From an uncultured Algibacter sp. (GTDB lineage Bacteria > Bacteroidota > Bacteroidia > Flavobacteriales > Flavobacteriaceae), in NCBI GenBank assembly GCA_938003745.1, contig CALKXS010000186.1, positions 1-33,404 of the forward strand: a DNA stretch of 33,404 bases, written 5' to 3'. Under the pieces are notes generated by a model, which saw only the letters and a program-made list of their open reading frames with translations, did not search any database and was not told the DNA's origin. This document shows, piece after piece, positions 22,353 through 31,606 of the stretch. How positions within the stretch are numbered: position 1 is the first letter of the stretch; every line of letters starts with the position of its first letter. The position numbers were made by a program, and so were the translations under genes.

Positions 22353-24542
22353 TTAATCTTCTGGTTTTCCTATAAGGTGAAAATCAAGATGTTTTTTAAC
22401 TAAATCTGCATTTTTAACTTTTACAATAATCTCTTCACCTAGTTGGTAAGCTATTTTATTTTCTTTACCAACCATAGAATATGTGTCTTGATCAAAATTG
22501 TAATGATCATCTTTCATGTCGCGAACACTTACCATACCTTCGCATTTATTAGAAATAATTTCTACATAAATTCCCCAGTCTGTTACACCCGATATGACAC
22601 CTACAAACTCCTCATCTTTATGATCTTGCATAAATTTAATTTGCATGTATTTTATAGAATCACGTTCGGCACGTGTTGCTAAACCTTCCATATTACTGGA
22701 ATGTTGACATTTTTCTTCGAAAATATCTTCATTTACCGATTTTCCGCCATCTAAATAATGTTGTAATAAACGGTGCGCCATAACATCTGGATAACGACGT
22801 ATTGGGGATGTAAAATGACTATAATAATCAAAAGCTAAACCGTAATGTCCTATATTTTTGGTTGTATATTCAGCTTTACTCATACTACGAATAGCAAGCG
22901 TATCTACTAAATTTTGCTCTTTTTTTCCGTTTACTTCTTTTAATAAACTATTAAGTGAAGCGGCTGTGGTTTTTCGGTCTTTAAAATTAAGTTTGTAACC
23001 AAATTTTGAAACTACACCTTGTAAATTAGCTAGTTTACTATCGTCTGGTTCATCGTGTGTTCTGTAAACAAAGGTCTTTTTTGGATCTTGTTTTCCTATA
23101 AATTCTGATACTTTACGATTTGCTAACAACATAAACTCTTCTATAAGTTTATTAGCATCTTTACTGGTTTTAAAGAATACGCCTACTGGGTTGGAGTTTT
23201 CGTCTAAATTGAATTTTACTTCAACTTTATCAAAAGATAACGCTCCAGATACCATACGTTTACTTCTCATAATTTTAGCAAGTTCGTTCATTTTTATAAT
23301 GGCATCTGCTATTTTTTGATCGGTTTTATATGTTTTTCCTATAAGCGAAACTGCTGCTGGAATTTCGTTTGTGTAAGATTCTATAACGGCTTGTGCTTCT
23401 TCATAAGCAAAACGCGCATCACTATACGTTACGGTACGACCAAACCATTCGTTTTTAATTTCGGCTTTATCATTTATTTGAAATACGGCAGAAAAGGTTA
23501 ATTTTTCTTCGTGTGGACGTAATGAACAAGCGTTGTTTGATAATACTTCTGGTAGCATGGGTACTACTCTATCTACTAAATAAACAGATGTGGCACGCTC
23601 ATAAGCTTCATCATCAAGAACTGTTCCTTCTTGTAAATAGTGTGATACATCTGCAATATGGATTCCTATCTCATATAAGCCATTATCTAGTACTTCGAAT
23701 GATAAGGCATCATCAAAATCTTTGGCGTCTTTAGGATCTACGGTAAAGGTTAAATCTTTACGCATATCTCTACGTTTTGCTATAATATCTTCTGTTATAG
23801 AAGTATCTAAATTGTTAGCATAAGCTTCTACTTCATGAGGAAATTCGTTTGGTAAACCATATTCTGCAAGAATAGAATGAATTTCGGTATTATGATCTCC
23901 TGGTTTTCCTAAAACTTGAATTACTTTTCCGTTTGGAGAATCGGCTTTTTCGGGCCATTCTTCTATATGAACTAATACTTTATCGCCATCTTCGGCTTTA
24001 AAAGTTTTATTTATTGGTACAAATATGTCTTTATACATTTTTGTACTATCTGGAACTACAAATGCATATTTATCGTGCAACTGAATAACACCAACATATT
24101 CTGTTTTTTCGCGGTTTAAAACTTGGGTAATTTCCCCTTCCATTCTTCCGCGTTTACGACGTTTGTATACATAGAATTCTACTTCGTCTCCATTTAAGGC
24201 TTTATTTATATTATTTGATGCTACAAAAACATCATCTACAAACTCATCACTAATAATATAACCAGATCCTTTTGCAGATAAATCTAATATACCTGTATGA
24301 TATTCGGCAGTTACTATGGCTTTAAACTTACCACGTTCTACTTCTTTAATTTCTTTTTTACCTTGTAAATCGCGAAGTTTTTTTATTATTTGGTTTCGGC
24401 TACTGGCATAATTAACACCTAATTTAGCAGCTATTTGCTTGTAGTTAAAACTTTGATTTCTTTCTTTTTTTAAAATACTTAAGATTGTATTTGATAGGTT
24501 TGAAATTCCTTTTTTAGAATTTCTTTTTCTTTTTTTACTCAT
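22353..24542 (-). CDS. rnr: Ribonuclease R
   Basis: RNase R is a 3'-to-5' exoribonuclease that degrades structured RNA and takes part in rRNA/mRNA turnover. The 729-residue protein has a basic N-terminus and a winged-helix-like segment (about residues 15-65, NYKQIAAKLGVNYASSRNQI), cold-shock/OB domains (about 70-225), the RNB catalytic domain with the metal-binding pattern DPKDAKDFDDALS (around residue 268) and IGIHIADVSHYLQEG, VPMLPEVLSNNACSLRP and HYGLAFDYYSHFTSPIRRYP, and a C-terminal S1 domain (about 640-725, FVGVISGVTDWGIYVEI). The length is normal. It faces the AT-rich gap upstream and ends before a strong terminator. Confidence 0.96.
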   Translation of the reverse strand: MSKKRKRNSKKGISNLSNTILSILKKERNQSFNYKQIAAKLGVNYASSRNQIIKKLRDLQGKKEIKEVERGKFKAIVTAEYHTGILDLSAKGSGYIISDEFVDDVFVASNNINKALNGDEVEFYVYKRRKRGRMEGEITQVLNREKTEYVGVIQLHDKYAFVVPDSTKMYKDIFVPINKTFKAEDGDKVLVHIEEWPEKADSPNGKVIQVLGKPGDHNTEIHSILAEYGLPNEFPHEVEAYANNLDTSITEDIIAKRRDMRKDLTFTVDPKDAKDFDDALSFEVLDNGLYEIGIHIADVSHYLQEGTVLDDEAYERATSVYLVDRVVPMLPEVLSNNACSLRPHEEKLTFSAVFQINDKAEIKNEWFGRTVTYSDARFAYEEAQAVIESYTNEIPAAVSLIGKTYKTDQKIADAIIKMNELAKIMRSKRMVSGALSFDKVEVKFNLDENSNPVGVFFKTSKDANKLIEEFMLLANRKVSEFIGKQDPKKTFVYRTHDEPDDSKLANLQGVVSKFGYKLNFKDRKTTAASLNSLLKEVNGKKEQNLVDTLAIRSMSKAEYTTKNIGHYGLAFDYYSHFTSPIRRYPDVMAHRLLQHYLDGGKSVNEDIFEEKCQHSSNMEGLATRAERDSIKYMQIKFMQDHKDEEFVGVISGVTDWGIYVEIISNKCEGMVSVRDMKDDHYNFDQDTYSMVGKENKIAYQLGEEIIVKVKNADLVKKHLDFHLIGKPED

Positions 24543-25329
24543 GTAATTTTTTAATCATATTCATTTCCTAAGATAGTGGAAATTTTGTTATTAAATAGCT
24601 TTGTTAATTAGAGAAGAATTGCTATTTATTTTTTACAAAGCTACGTTTTATTATTTAAATGATGTTTTCTTAAGGTTAAATCATAAAAAGAAGTTTAATA
24701 TTTAGAAACACATATTATATATTTACCTATTGATTAATATTCTACTTTTCTATTAAATTTTAATTTTTTAGAGTTATCCACATACATATATATATAATCA
24801 GTTTTCTTTTAAAATTTAAAAAAAATAATAATGGTTATTATAGTGTGTTAATAGCGGTATAACTTTATACGTTTTTACTTTGTTTTTAAGTTATAGGTGT
24901 TTTTCAGACCTTAATTAACAGTTTAAAATTTATTAAAACCTTAATAATTAGCTGTTTTTAATTTACTATTAACAGTTGTTAATAACTCAATATTTAGGTT
25001 AATTATTAATAAGTATTTTAATTTTGGTGTTTATAGATACCTCTTTTTAGTCTTAAAAAAATGCTAAAGAAAAGTGGTTAAATTTTAGGTTATTTAGTTC
25101 CAGTTTTTGATTGGAAAATTAATTAGATAATCCTAATTTTATTTTTAAAAAACTATCAACACTTATTAACAAGTAATGAAACATAAAAGACTAAGTAATT
25201 AACAATCTATTTGTAGATGCTAATTAAACGCTATAAAAATAAAATAATTAAACATCTTAAGTCTTTATAGTTATTATAGTTATGAGTTATTATTAACTTT
25301 GTATTTTTAATAAAAACACAATATATATA
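24543..25329. other. 787-nt AT-rich gap with DnaA box: candidate replication origin
   Basis: No ORF of note is present. G+C is very low (15% in 24961-25020 and 18% in 25201-25260). TTATCCACA, the exact consensus DnaA box, is at 24774-24782 and is followed by an AT-alternating stretch. Weaker relatives occur: an 8-bp-arm inverted repeat TATTAACA-GT-TGTTAATA (24967-24984), TTATTAACA at about 25163 and CTATCAACA at about 25153. The gap separates leftward rnr from rightward rpiB. Chromosomal parS-like sites and rnpA lie within 20 kb. The call as oriC is inference; a long regulatory leader for rpiB or rnr is the alternative. Confidence 0.4.
25294..25301 (+). promoter_or_regulatory. Predicted -7 box of rpiB
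   Basis: TAACTTTG matches TAnnTTTG 28 nt before the start codon. No good -33 element is visible at the normal distance. Confidence 0.45.
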
Positions 25330-25764
25330 ATGAATATCTCAATAGGTAACGATCACGCTGGTACAGATTATAAATTTGCTATTAAAGCATTATTAGAGTC
25401 TAAAGGAATTACTGTTAATAACTACGGTACAGATGCAGATGATAGCGTAGATTATGCAGATTTTGTACATCCAGTGGCAGAAGATGTAGAATCTAACAAA
25501 TCTCAATTTGGTATTTTAATTTGTGGTAGCGCAAATGGTGTAGCTATGACAGCAAACAAACATCAAAAAGTACGTGCTGGTTTATGTTGGAACAAAGAAA
25601 TTGTTCATTTAATACGTAGTCATAATAATGCTAACATATTATGTATACCAGCTAGATTTACAGTAGTACAACAAGCTTTAGAAATGGTTGAGGTCTTTTT
25701 AAATACAGAATTTGAAGGTGGTCGTCATCAAAATAGAATTGATAAAATTCCTTTATCGTGTTAA
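25330..25764 (+). CDS. rpiB: Ribose-5-phosphate isomerase B
   Basis: RpiB interconverts ribose 5-phosphate and ribulose 5-phosphate in the pentose-phosphate pathway. The 144-residue protein has the LacAB/RpiB pattern: ISIGNDHAGTDYKFAI with substrate-binding Asp-His, YADFVHPVAEDV, and the catalytic cysteine in ILICGSANGVAMTANK (about residue 65), followed by RSHNNANILCIPARF. Length is normal. It is the first of three rightward genes; the next two (cation transporter and acetyltransferase) are broken. Only 5 nt separate it from the transporter start, so all three once formed an operon. Confidence 0.96.
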   Translation: MNISIGNDHAGTDYKFAIKALLESKGITVNNYGTDADDSVDYADFVHPVAEDVESNKSQFGILICGSANGVAMTANKHQKVRAGLCWNKEIVHLIRSHNNANILCIPARFTVVQQALEMVEVFLNTEFEGGRHQNRIDKIPLSC

Positions 25765-25769
25765 AATAA

Positions 25770-26688
25770 ATGGGGCATAACCATACGCACAATCATTCAC
25801 ATGTTCATAACGACCTAATAAAGATGTAAACTTCTTTGGTCTATATTATTGAATATTATAATAACGGTTGCGCAAATTATTGGTGGTTTACTTTCTGGAA
25901 GTTTAAGTTTACTTAGTGATGCTCTTCATAATTTTAGTGATGTTATCTTTTTAATTATTAGTTATATAGCTAATAAGTTATCAAAAAGAAAAGCATCATT
26001 ACAAAAAACGTTTGGTTATAAGCGTGCCGAAATATTAGCCGCTTTTATTAATGCTTCTACATTAATAATAGTGGCTATTTTGTTAATTATTGAAGCTATA
26101 AAACGCTATAATCATCCTCAAGAGATAGAATCCAACATTGTTATTTGGTTATCTGCAGTTGCTATTTTAGGAAACGGACTTAGCGTGCTTTTATTAAAAA
26201 AAGATGCAGAATCTAATATGAATATGAAAAGTGCTTACCTGCATTTATTTACAGATATGATGGCTAGTATAGCTGCATTAGTTGGAGGCCTTTTAATGAA
26301 GTATTATCAACTGTTTTTGGTAGATAGTGTTTTAACCTTCGCCATAGCTTTATATTTAATTTGGATGGGTTTTGATTTATTAAAAAATTCTACAAAAGTA
26401 TTAATGTTATTTACTCCAGATGAGATTCCTATTGAAGCAATTGTAAAAGATATTAACGCTTTCGCGGAAATAAAAAATGTCCATCATATTCATGTTTGGC
26501 AACTTAATGAAGATGAAATTCATTTTGAAGCACATGTAGATTTTAATAAAGATATAACACTATCATAATTTGATGTTATTTTACGTGATATAGAAAGTTT
26601 GGTATTAAGTAAATACAATATTAACCATGTTAACATTCAACCAGAACATGGTAAAGATGATGTTAAAGATATTATAGTACAAGATTAA
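25770..26688 (+). pseudogene. Cation diffusion facilitator transporter, broken by a frameshift and a stop
   Basis: The gene starts with a His-rich metal-binding N-terminus (MGHNHTHNHSHVHNDLIKM) and stops at once. One frame over, at about 25820, the normal protein continues (KLLWSILLNIIITVAQIIGG, SLSLLSDALHNFSDVIFLII) with CDF helices and metal-site residues SDALHNFSD, and later HLFTDMMASIAALVGG. After VDFNKDITLS comes an in-frame TAA (26566-26568), beyond which the usual C-terminus continues (DVILRDIESLVLSKYNINHV, then NIQPEHGKDD) to the stop at 26686-26688. CDF proteins export Zn2+ and similar ions. As read, it cannot give a full protein unless the indel and stop are sequencing errors. It contains the dispersed repeat at 26454-26473. 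Confidence 0.85.
26454..26473. repeat. Dispersed 20-base repeat inside the transporter gene (inverted copy)
   Basis: TAACGCTTTCGCGGAAATAA is the exact reverse complement of 15653-15672. In the transporter frame it encodes NAFAEI between KDI and KNVHHIH, in the cytoplasmic C-terminal domain. Confidence 0.75.
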
Positions 26689-27133
26689 ATGGGTTTAAAT
26701 ATAATTGTGAAGTCTTTTGAAGAACTTTCAAAAATGGAATTATACAATTTACTTCAATTACGTAGCGAAGTTTTTTGTGTAGAACAAGATTGTGTATATC
26801 AAGATATTGATGGTAAAGATGAAAAATCATTTCACGTTTTGGGTTTTAAAAAGAGAAAATTGTAGCTTATACCAGAATTTTTAAACCAGGTGATTATTTT
26901 TATTTTCTAGTATTGGTAGAGTAGTACTAGCTAAAAATGAAAGACAGTTTAAATATGGAAACGACATTATGAATGCTTCAATTAAAGCAATTAGAATTCA
27001 TTTTAAAGTCTCAAAAATTGAAATTTCAGCACAATGTTATTTAAAACGCTTTTATAATAACCTTGGATTTAATGAAGTAGGTGAGGAATATTTTGAAGAT
27101 AATATTCCGCATATTGCTATGATAAAAGAATAA
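26689..27133 (+). pseudogene. ElaA-type GNAT acetyltransferase, broken by two frameshifts
   Basis: The ATG at 26689 follows the transporter stop directly. The first frame begins VKSFEELSKMELYNLLQLRS, EVFCVEQDCVYQDIDGKDEK and stops after FKKRKL. A second frame gives EKIVAYTRIFKPGDYF, and a third gives SIGRVVLAKNERQFKYGNDI, MNASIKAIR, ISAQCYLKRFYNNLGFNEVG and ends at 27131-27133. All the parts of the ElaA family (about 150 residues, acetyl-CoA-dependent N-acetyltransferase of unknown substrate) are recognisable in order, so two small indels, near 26860 and 26905, are the damage. It converges on the next gene with no spacer at all. Confidence 0.85.
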
Positions 27134-28540
27134 TCAACGTTTTAAAGTAAAGTGCCCTTTTAATACATCTCCTGTGTTAAAACGTATTTGATACCAATAA
27201 TCATCACTTCTTAAAAGTTTTCCATTAAAAGTACCATTCCAACCATTAGAGTTGGGATTTATAGATTTTAATAATTTACCGTAGCGGTTAAAAATTAAAA
27301 TATCTGAAATAGAATTTGTTGTATCATAAACATTCCAAAAATCGTGATAACTATCGTTATTTGGCGTGAAGTATTTTGGAATAATATAATCTTCTAAGGT
27401 TATAAGTACATTAAATTTAGATTCATTACTGTTACAACCAGTCTCTTTATATATATAAATAGTTTGTGGTGTTGTGATAATATCTCCTGCATTTAATGGT
27501 ATTCCTGTTCCATTAGACTGCGTAAAGTAATTTCCGTTGTTAAGTATAGGAAGGGTATAACTTATTCCTATAAAATCATTTAAAAAATCAATAGGAATAG
27601 AATTTTCACATTGATTTATTGAATTAACATAATTTGTAAATGATAAAGGTTCCCATATGGAATGATCTCCGTTAATTTCATCAACTATAACACAACTTAA
27701 ATCTGGATTAGAATCAAAATTTATAAAAGCAATATTATCATTATTTCCACTTTTAATGTTTAAAATACATAAATTGTTATTTATACATTCAAAATTTAAT
27801 AATAACGGATTTTGAGTTAAATCTAATTCTATAAGATTATTATTAGAGCACAACAAGGTATTAAGCATCTTATTATTACTTAAATTTAAATTTGTTAATT
27901 GGTTTAAACCACAATCTAAGAAACCTAAATTAATATTATTAGTTATATCTAGACTTGTTAATAAGTTGTCTCTACATTGAAACCTACTTAACTTTTTATT
28001 ATTGCTAAGGTTAAGATATGTAATTTTATTCATTTCACAACCAAGTACAACCAATTCTGTATTACTAGATGTATCTAGATTTGCTAAATTATTTTCCCAA
28101 CAAACTAAAGAAATAAGGTTAAAGTTTTTTGTGACATCTAAAGCTGTTAATAAATTACCATAGCACCATAAAATTTGTAAATTGATATTCTTAGTAACAT
28201 CAATATTATTTAATTGGTTGCCATTACAATAAAGTTGTTCGAGTTTAATATTTTGACTAATATCAAAATTTGTTAATTGATTTTTAGTACATTCAAGAAT
28301 TGTTAAATTATTAAAATCTTCAATCCCTGTAAGGCTTGTAATATTTTTTAAGTTAACATCTAAATGGTCTATTGTATTTATATTAGCACTCGGAACTGAA
28401 CCATTTAAAGGAGCCGTATCATGACCTAAATCTATTAAAGCTTGTTCAAAATTAGGATCTGGAATAAGCGTTATCTGTGACCAACACAAAAGAGATGTTA
28501 GACAGCATGTAAAAAATATTAAGAAGTTTTTTTTATGCAA
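27134..28540 (-). CDS. Leucine-rich-repeat surface protein with T9SS type-B sorting domain
   Basis: The 468-residue product begins with a signal peptide (KKNFLIFFTCCLTSLLCWSQ). Residues 50-270 are leucine-rich repeats of about 20-21 residues, for example LDITNNINLGFLDCGLNQLT and LNLSNNKMLNTLLCSNNNLI. Residues from about 385 to the end form a gliding-motility-associated C-terminal domain (IIPKYFTPNNDSYHDFWNVY, DILIFNRYGKLLKSINP, NGWNGTFNGKLL, DDYWYQIRF), the type-B signal for export by the type IX secretion system. It is probably a cell-surface or released adhesin-like protein. The only start in frame is a TTG (28538-28540) with a run of eight A just after it, so the real start is uncertain. 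Confidence 0.85.
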   Translation of the reverse strand: MHKKNFLIFFTCCLTSLLCWSQITLIPDPNFEQALIDLGHDTAPLNGSVPSANINTIDHLDVNLKNITSLTGIEDFNNLTILECTKNQLTNFDISQNIKLEQLYCNGNQLNNIDVTKNINLQILWCYGNLLTALDVTKNFNLISLVCWENNLANLDTSSNTELVVLGCEMNKITYLNLSNNKKLSRFQCRDNLLTSLDITNNINLGFLDCGLNQLTNLNLSNNKMLNTLLCSNNNLIELDLTQNPLLLNFECINNNLCILNIKSGNNDNIAFINFDSNPDLSCVIVDEINGDHSIWEPLSFTNYVNSINQCENSIPIDFLNDFIGISYTLPILNNGNYFTQSNGTGIPLNAGDIITTPQTIYIYKETGCNSNESKFNVLITLEDYIIPKYFTPNNDSYHDFWNVYDTTNSISDILIFNRYGKLLKSINPNSNGWNGTFNGKLLRSDDYWYQIRFNTGDVLKGHFTLKR

Positions 28541-28580
28541 TTACAAAGTGTTTAATAATTACAAACATAACTCATAAAAA

Positions 28581-29438
28581 TTAATTACCTACGTAAGTAA
28601 TAACAATCTCTACACGTCTATCAGATTTAGGATCACCACCTAAAGGAAATTTTCTTCGCATACCTAAGTAACGCATACGCTTTTTACTAACGCCTTTTTT
28701 AGCAAAATAATCGTAGATATGTTTTGCTCTTGCTTCAGATAGGTTACGTTTTTTTGTCTTCCTATCTACTGCATCTCTACTATACTGTGTACAACAAACG
28801 TGACCTTGAATAGTAAAATAAATATCATTGCGTTCTACAAGTGCTTTTGCTATAGATTCTAAATTTTTATAAGACCCAGAAACCATTTTACTATAGCCTG
28901 TTTTAAATAAAATATTTTCAAAAGTAAGTTTGTCTCCTACTTTAAGATCGCCTTTAATTTTTTCAGGAATAGTTTTTTCTTTAACTTCTTTTTTAACAAC
29001 AACTTCTGGTTTTACTTCAATAGGTACAGGTATTTTTTCTTTGACAAGAATTTCTACTTTTCGGTTTAAACCTCTTATTTTATGAAGATTTTTTTCGCTA
29101 ATTATTTTTAAGAGAATTTCGCCTTTACCATCTACATTGGTTATTAAGTTTTCACTAATTTCATTGTTAGCAAAAATAGCTTTTATAGCGTGAGCACGTT
29201 GTTGTGAAAGTTTTAAGTTATATGTATCTGCACCAACATCATCACAAAACCCATAAATAGAAATACTTTCAATTTCAATATCAGATAACTTAGAAATAAA
29301 AAGGAGTAAACGGTTTTCTTCCGTATTAGGGACTATAAACTTATCGGTATCAAAATAGACATCATGTGTAAGCTCTTTTTGAGTAAAACCTATATTACAA
29401 CTTAGTAATATTAAAAAATATGCAATAAATTTATTCAT
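28581..29438 (-). CDS. Envelope protein with two OmpA-type domains
   Basis: The 285-residue product has a signal peptide (MNKFIAYFLILLSCNIGFTQ), then two OmpA-like peptidoglycan-binding regions. The first (about 24-133) includes VYFDTDKF, ISIYGFCDDVGADTYNLKLS, QQRAHAIKAIFA and GLNRKVEILVK. A Lys/Glu/Pro-rich linker (about 134-165) follows. The second (about 170-285) includes FENILFKTGYSKMVSGSYKN, IQGHVCCTQYSRDAVDRKTK, NLSEARAKHIYDYFAKKGVS and SDRRVEIVITYV. Single OmpA domains are common; two in tandem without a barrel is less usual. It probably anchors to peptidoglycan in the periplasm. It lies just upstream of the leucine-rich protein and may be transcribed with it. Confidence 0.85.
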   Translation of the reverse strand: MNKFIAYFLILLSCNIGFTQKELTHDVYFDTDKFIVPNTEENRLLLFISKLSDIEIESISIYGFCDDVGADTYNLKLSQQRAHAIKAIFANNEISENLITNVDGKGEILLKIISEKNLHKIRGLNRKVEILVKEKIPVPIEVKPEVVVKKEVKEKTIPEKIKGDLKVGDKLTFENILFKTGYSKMVSGSYKNLESIAKALVERNDIYFTIQGHVCCTQYSRDAVDRKTKKRNLSEARAKHIYDYFAKKGVSKKRMRYLGMRRKFPLGGDPKSDRRVEIVITYVGN

Positions 29439-29484
29439 TTAGGGAGTCGAATGTCTTTTAATAAAGATAGTGTTTATGTAAAAG

Positions 29485-31119
29485 TTATTTTAAGTATTTT
29501 AAATAAGTACTTTGACTTTTTAAAATTTCTGAAGCTTTTTTAATAGCAGGATTATGTATTTTATAATAATCATATAAACCTTCTCTGTACACGTATCTTT
29601 TAACTATTTCTTCTGTTAACAACTCTAATATATAACTTTTATTTTCTGTAATAGCATTGTTTTTAGAGTGCTTTAAGTTTGAAATTAGGGTGTTATAATC
29701 GTTTTTAATATTGTCATCTAAACCTTCTAATACTGAAGCTTCTTGAGCTTTTCTAAGTACTCGTTCTGTGTTGGTTTCATAAGAAAAATTATTAGCTTCT
29801 AAGTAACTTTTAAAGTTAGAAAAATCTTTATCAGATAATTTAAAACTGTTAATATTGCTTACTTTGTTTTTATAGTAATAATTGGTAGCATAATCAAAAA
29901 TAAGATTACTATTAACAACAGCTTTTAATATTTCTGAATTTTTAGATGCTCCTAAATTTTCATCAGGAAAAATACCACCACCATCAAAAACTTTACGACC
30001 ATTTTTAGTTTTAAATTCGTTGTAATTTTCTTGTTTTACACGTACTGCTTCACCTTTATCATCTCTATTCCAATAATCTAAAGCTTGTATACAACGTCCA
30101 GAAGGTGTGTAATAACGTGAAATCGTGATTTTAACCTGTGTACCATAAGTTAATAACTTTGGGCATTGTACTAAACCTTTTCCAAAACTTCTAGAACCAA
30201 CAACAACAGCACGATCTAAATCTTGTAACGATCCAGAAACAATCTCACTTGCAGAGGCGCTACCACCATCAATTAAAACTACCAAAGGTATTTTAGTATC
30301 TATAGTTTTTTTTTGTGTGTAATAGGTTTTATTATATTTTTTAACTTTAGATTTCGTGGTTACCACGAGTTGTCCTTTTGGTACAAATAAGTTTACAATA
30401 TTTATAGCTTCGTTAAGTAAACCACCAGGGTTTCCTCTTAAATCTAAAATAATACGTTCTGCACCTTGTGCTTTTAAATCTCTAAGTGCATAATTGGTTT
30501 CGGCAGATGCTTTTCTATTAAATTTACTTAGAACAATATAACCAGTTTTATCATCAACCATAGAAAAATGAGGTACTGCTTTAATTTCTACTTCGGCACG
30601 TTTTATAGTTGCCGTTTGTGTTTTTCCTTGGCGTTTAAAAGTAACCTCTACAGAAGAGTCTGGAGCGCCTTTTAATAAATTGACAGAGTCATCCTTATGA
30701 TTTTCAATTAAGACGCTACCAACCTTTATAATTTCGTCACCAGCTTTTAATCCCGCTTTATCTGCAGGATAATTTTTATAAGGTTCAATAATTACTAATT
30801 TATCTTTAAAGGTTCTAACACGTGCTCCAATACCAGTATAATCTCCAGTATTATTAATTCTTGCAGCTTCAACATCTTGCTCGTTCATAAAACGTGTGTA
30901 GGGATCTAAATCTGCCAACATACTTTTTATAGCCGTATCCATTAAATCACCTGGATTAGTTTCATCAACATAATTCATGTTAAGTTCTTTAAACAAAGTG
31001 GTAAAGATTTCTATTTGTTTTGCAATTTCAAAGAAATCTTTTTTAAAAGCTGCCCCTGTGAAAAAAATGGTACACGCTAAAACAGGGATTATGATATTTT
31101 TTTTGAATATGTATTTCAT
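29485..31119 (-). CDS. S41-family C-terminal processing peptidase
   Basis: This protease (544 residues from the chosen start) has a signal peptide or membrane anchor (MKYIFKKNIIIPVLACTIFF), an N-terminal helical region, a PDZ domain (about 95-175: GDYTGIGARVRTFKDKLVII, KAGLKAGDEIIKVGSVLI) and the S41 catalytic domain: AERIILDLRGNPGGLLNEAI, the Ser in DGGSASASEIVSGSLQD and the Lys in VVVGSRSFGKGLVQ. Such Ser-Lys proteases cut C-terminal ends of exported proteins. I use the ATG at 31117-31119; an earlier start at 31185 would overlap rnpA and put 22 odd residues before the signal. It follows rnpA by about 31 nt. Confidence 0.88.
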   Translation of the reverse strand: MKYIFKKNIIIPVLACTIFFTGAAFKKDFFEIAKQIEIFTTLFKELNMNYVDETNPGDLMDTAIKSMLADLDPYTRFMNEQDVEAARINNTGDYTGIGARVRTFKDKLVIIEPYKNYPADKAGLKAGDEIIKVGSVLIENHKDDSVNLLKGAPDSSVEVTFKRQGKTQTATIKRAEVEIKAVPHFSMVDDKTGYIVLSKFNRKASAETNYALRDLKAQGAERIILDLRGNPGGLLNEAINIVNLFVPKGQLVVTTKSKVKKYNKTYYTQKKTIDTKIPLVVLIDGGSASASEIVSGSLQDLDRAVVVGSRSFGKGLVQCPKLLTYGTQVKITISRYYTPSGRCIQALDYWNRDDKGEAVRVKQENYNEFKTKNGRKVFDGGGIFPDENLGASKNSEILKAVVNSNLIFDYATNYYYKNKVSNINSFKLSDKDFSNFKSYLEANNFSYETNTERVLRKAQEASVLEGLDDNIKNDYNTLISNLKHSKNNAITENKSYILELLTEEIVKRYVYREGLYDYYKIHNPAIKKASEILKSQSTYLKYLK

Positions 31120-31150
31120 TTTTTGACTAAATTGTAACTTAAAAACGTAT

Positions 31151-31528
31151 TTATTTTTCTGAAACCTTGTTAGAAAACTTTTCAAATAGCTGTTTCATTT
31201 TAGATTCAACAAGTGCCAAAGTTGGTTTGTCTTTACCAATGTACAAAATCATAAACGCATGCGGTGTTGTTAAATTGTTAAAATAAATAGCTTTATTTAA
31301 TCTATAAGATTCTCTTAATAAACGTTTTATTCTATTTCTATCTACAGCAGTCTTAAAATTTCGCTTGCTAACAGATACACCTGTTTTAGCAATTAAATTG
31401 TCGTCAAAAACGGTTGACATATAAACTAAACGCAAAGGGTATGCCGAAACGGATTTTCCCTCAGTAAACATTTGGTCTATGAGCTTTTTGCTCTTTAACT
31501 TTTCTTTTTTGTTGTATGTGAATGTCAC
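31151..31528 (-). CDS. rnpA: Ribonuclease P protein component
   Basis: RnpA is the protein cofactor of RNase P, which trims the 5' leader of precursor tRNAs. The 125-residue basic protein shows the family pattern: KLKSKKLIDQMFTEGKSVSA, YPLRLVYMS, KTGVSVSKRNFKTAVDRNRI, KRLLRESYRLNK (the RNR motif) and a helical end. It begins with GTG (31526-31528). Its usual neighbour rpmH (ribosomal protein L34) is not next to it; instead a small unknown gene lies upstream and the S41 protease downstream. Confidence 0.93.
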   Translation of the reverse strand: MTFTYNKKEKLKSKKLIDQMFTEGKSVSAYPLRLVYMSTVFDDNLIAKTGVSVSKRNFKTAVDRNRIKRLLRESYRLNKAIYFNNLTTPHAFMILYIGKDKPTLALVESKMKQLFEKFSNKVSEK

Positions 31529-31606
31529 AGAATCGATTTAAGAAATCAAAGGTAATGAAATTAAAAAATCACTTGGAACCGTATTTAATATTTTGTAATA
31601 TTTGGT

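Noticed and set aside
22661-22676. CACGTG within rnr as a third parS site
   Set aside because: The flanking bases (TTCGGCACGTGTTGCT) do not match the parS consensus. The same holds for CACGTG near 30822.
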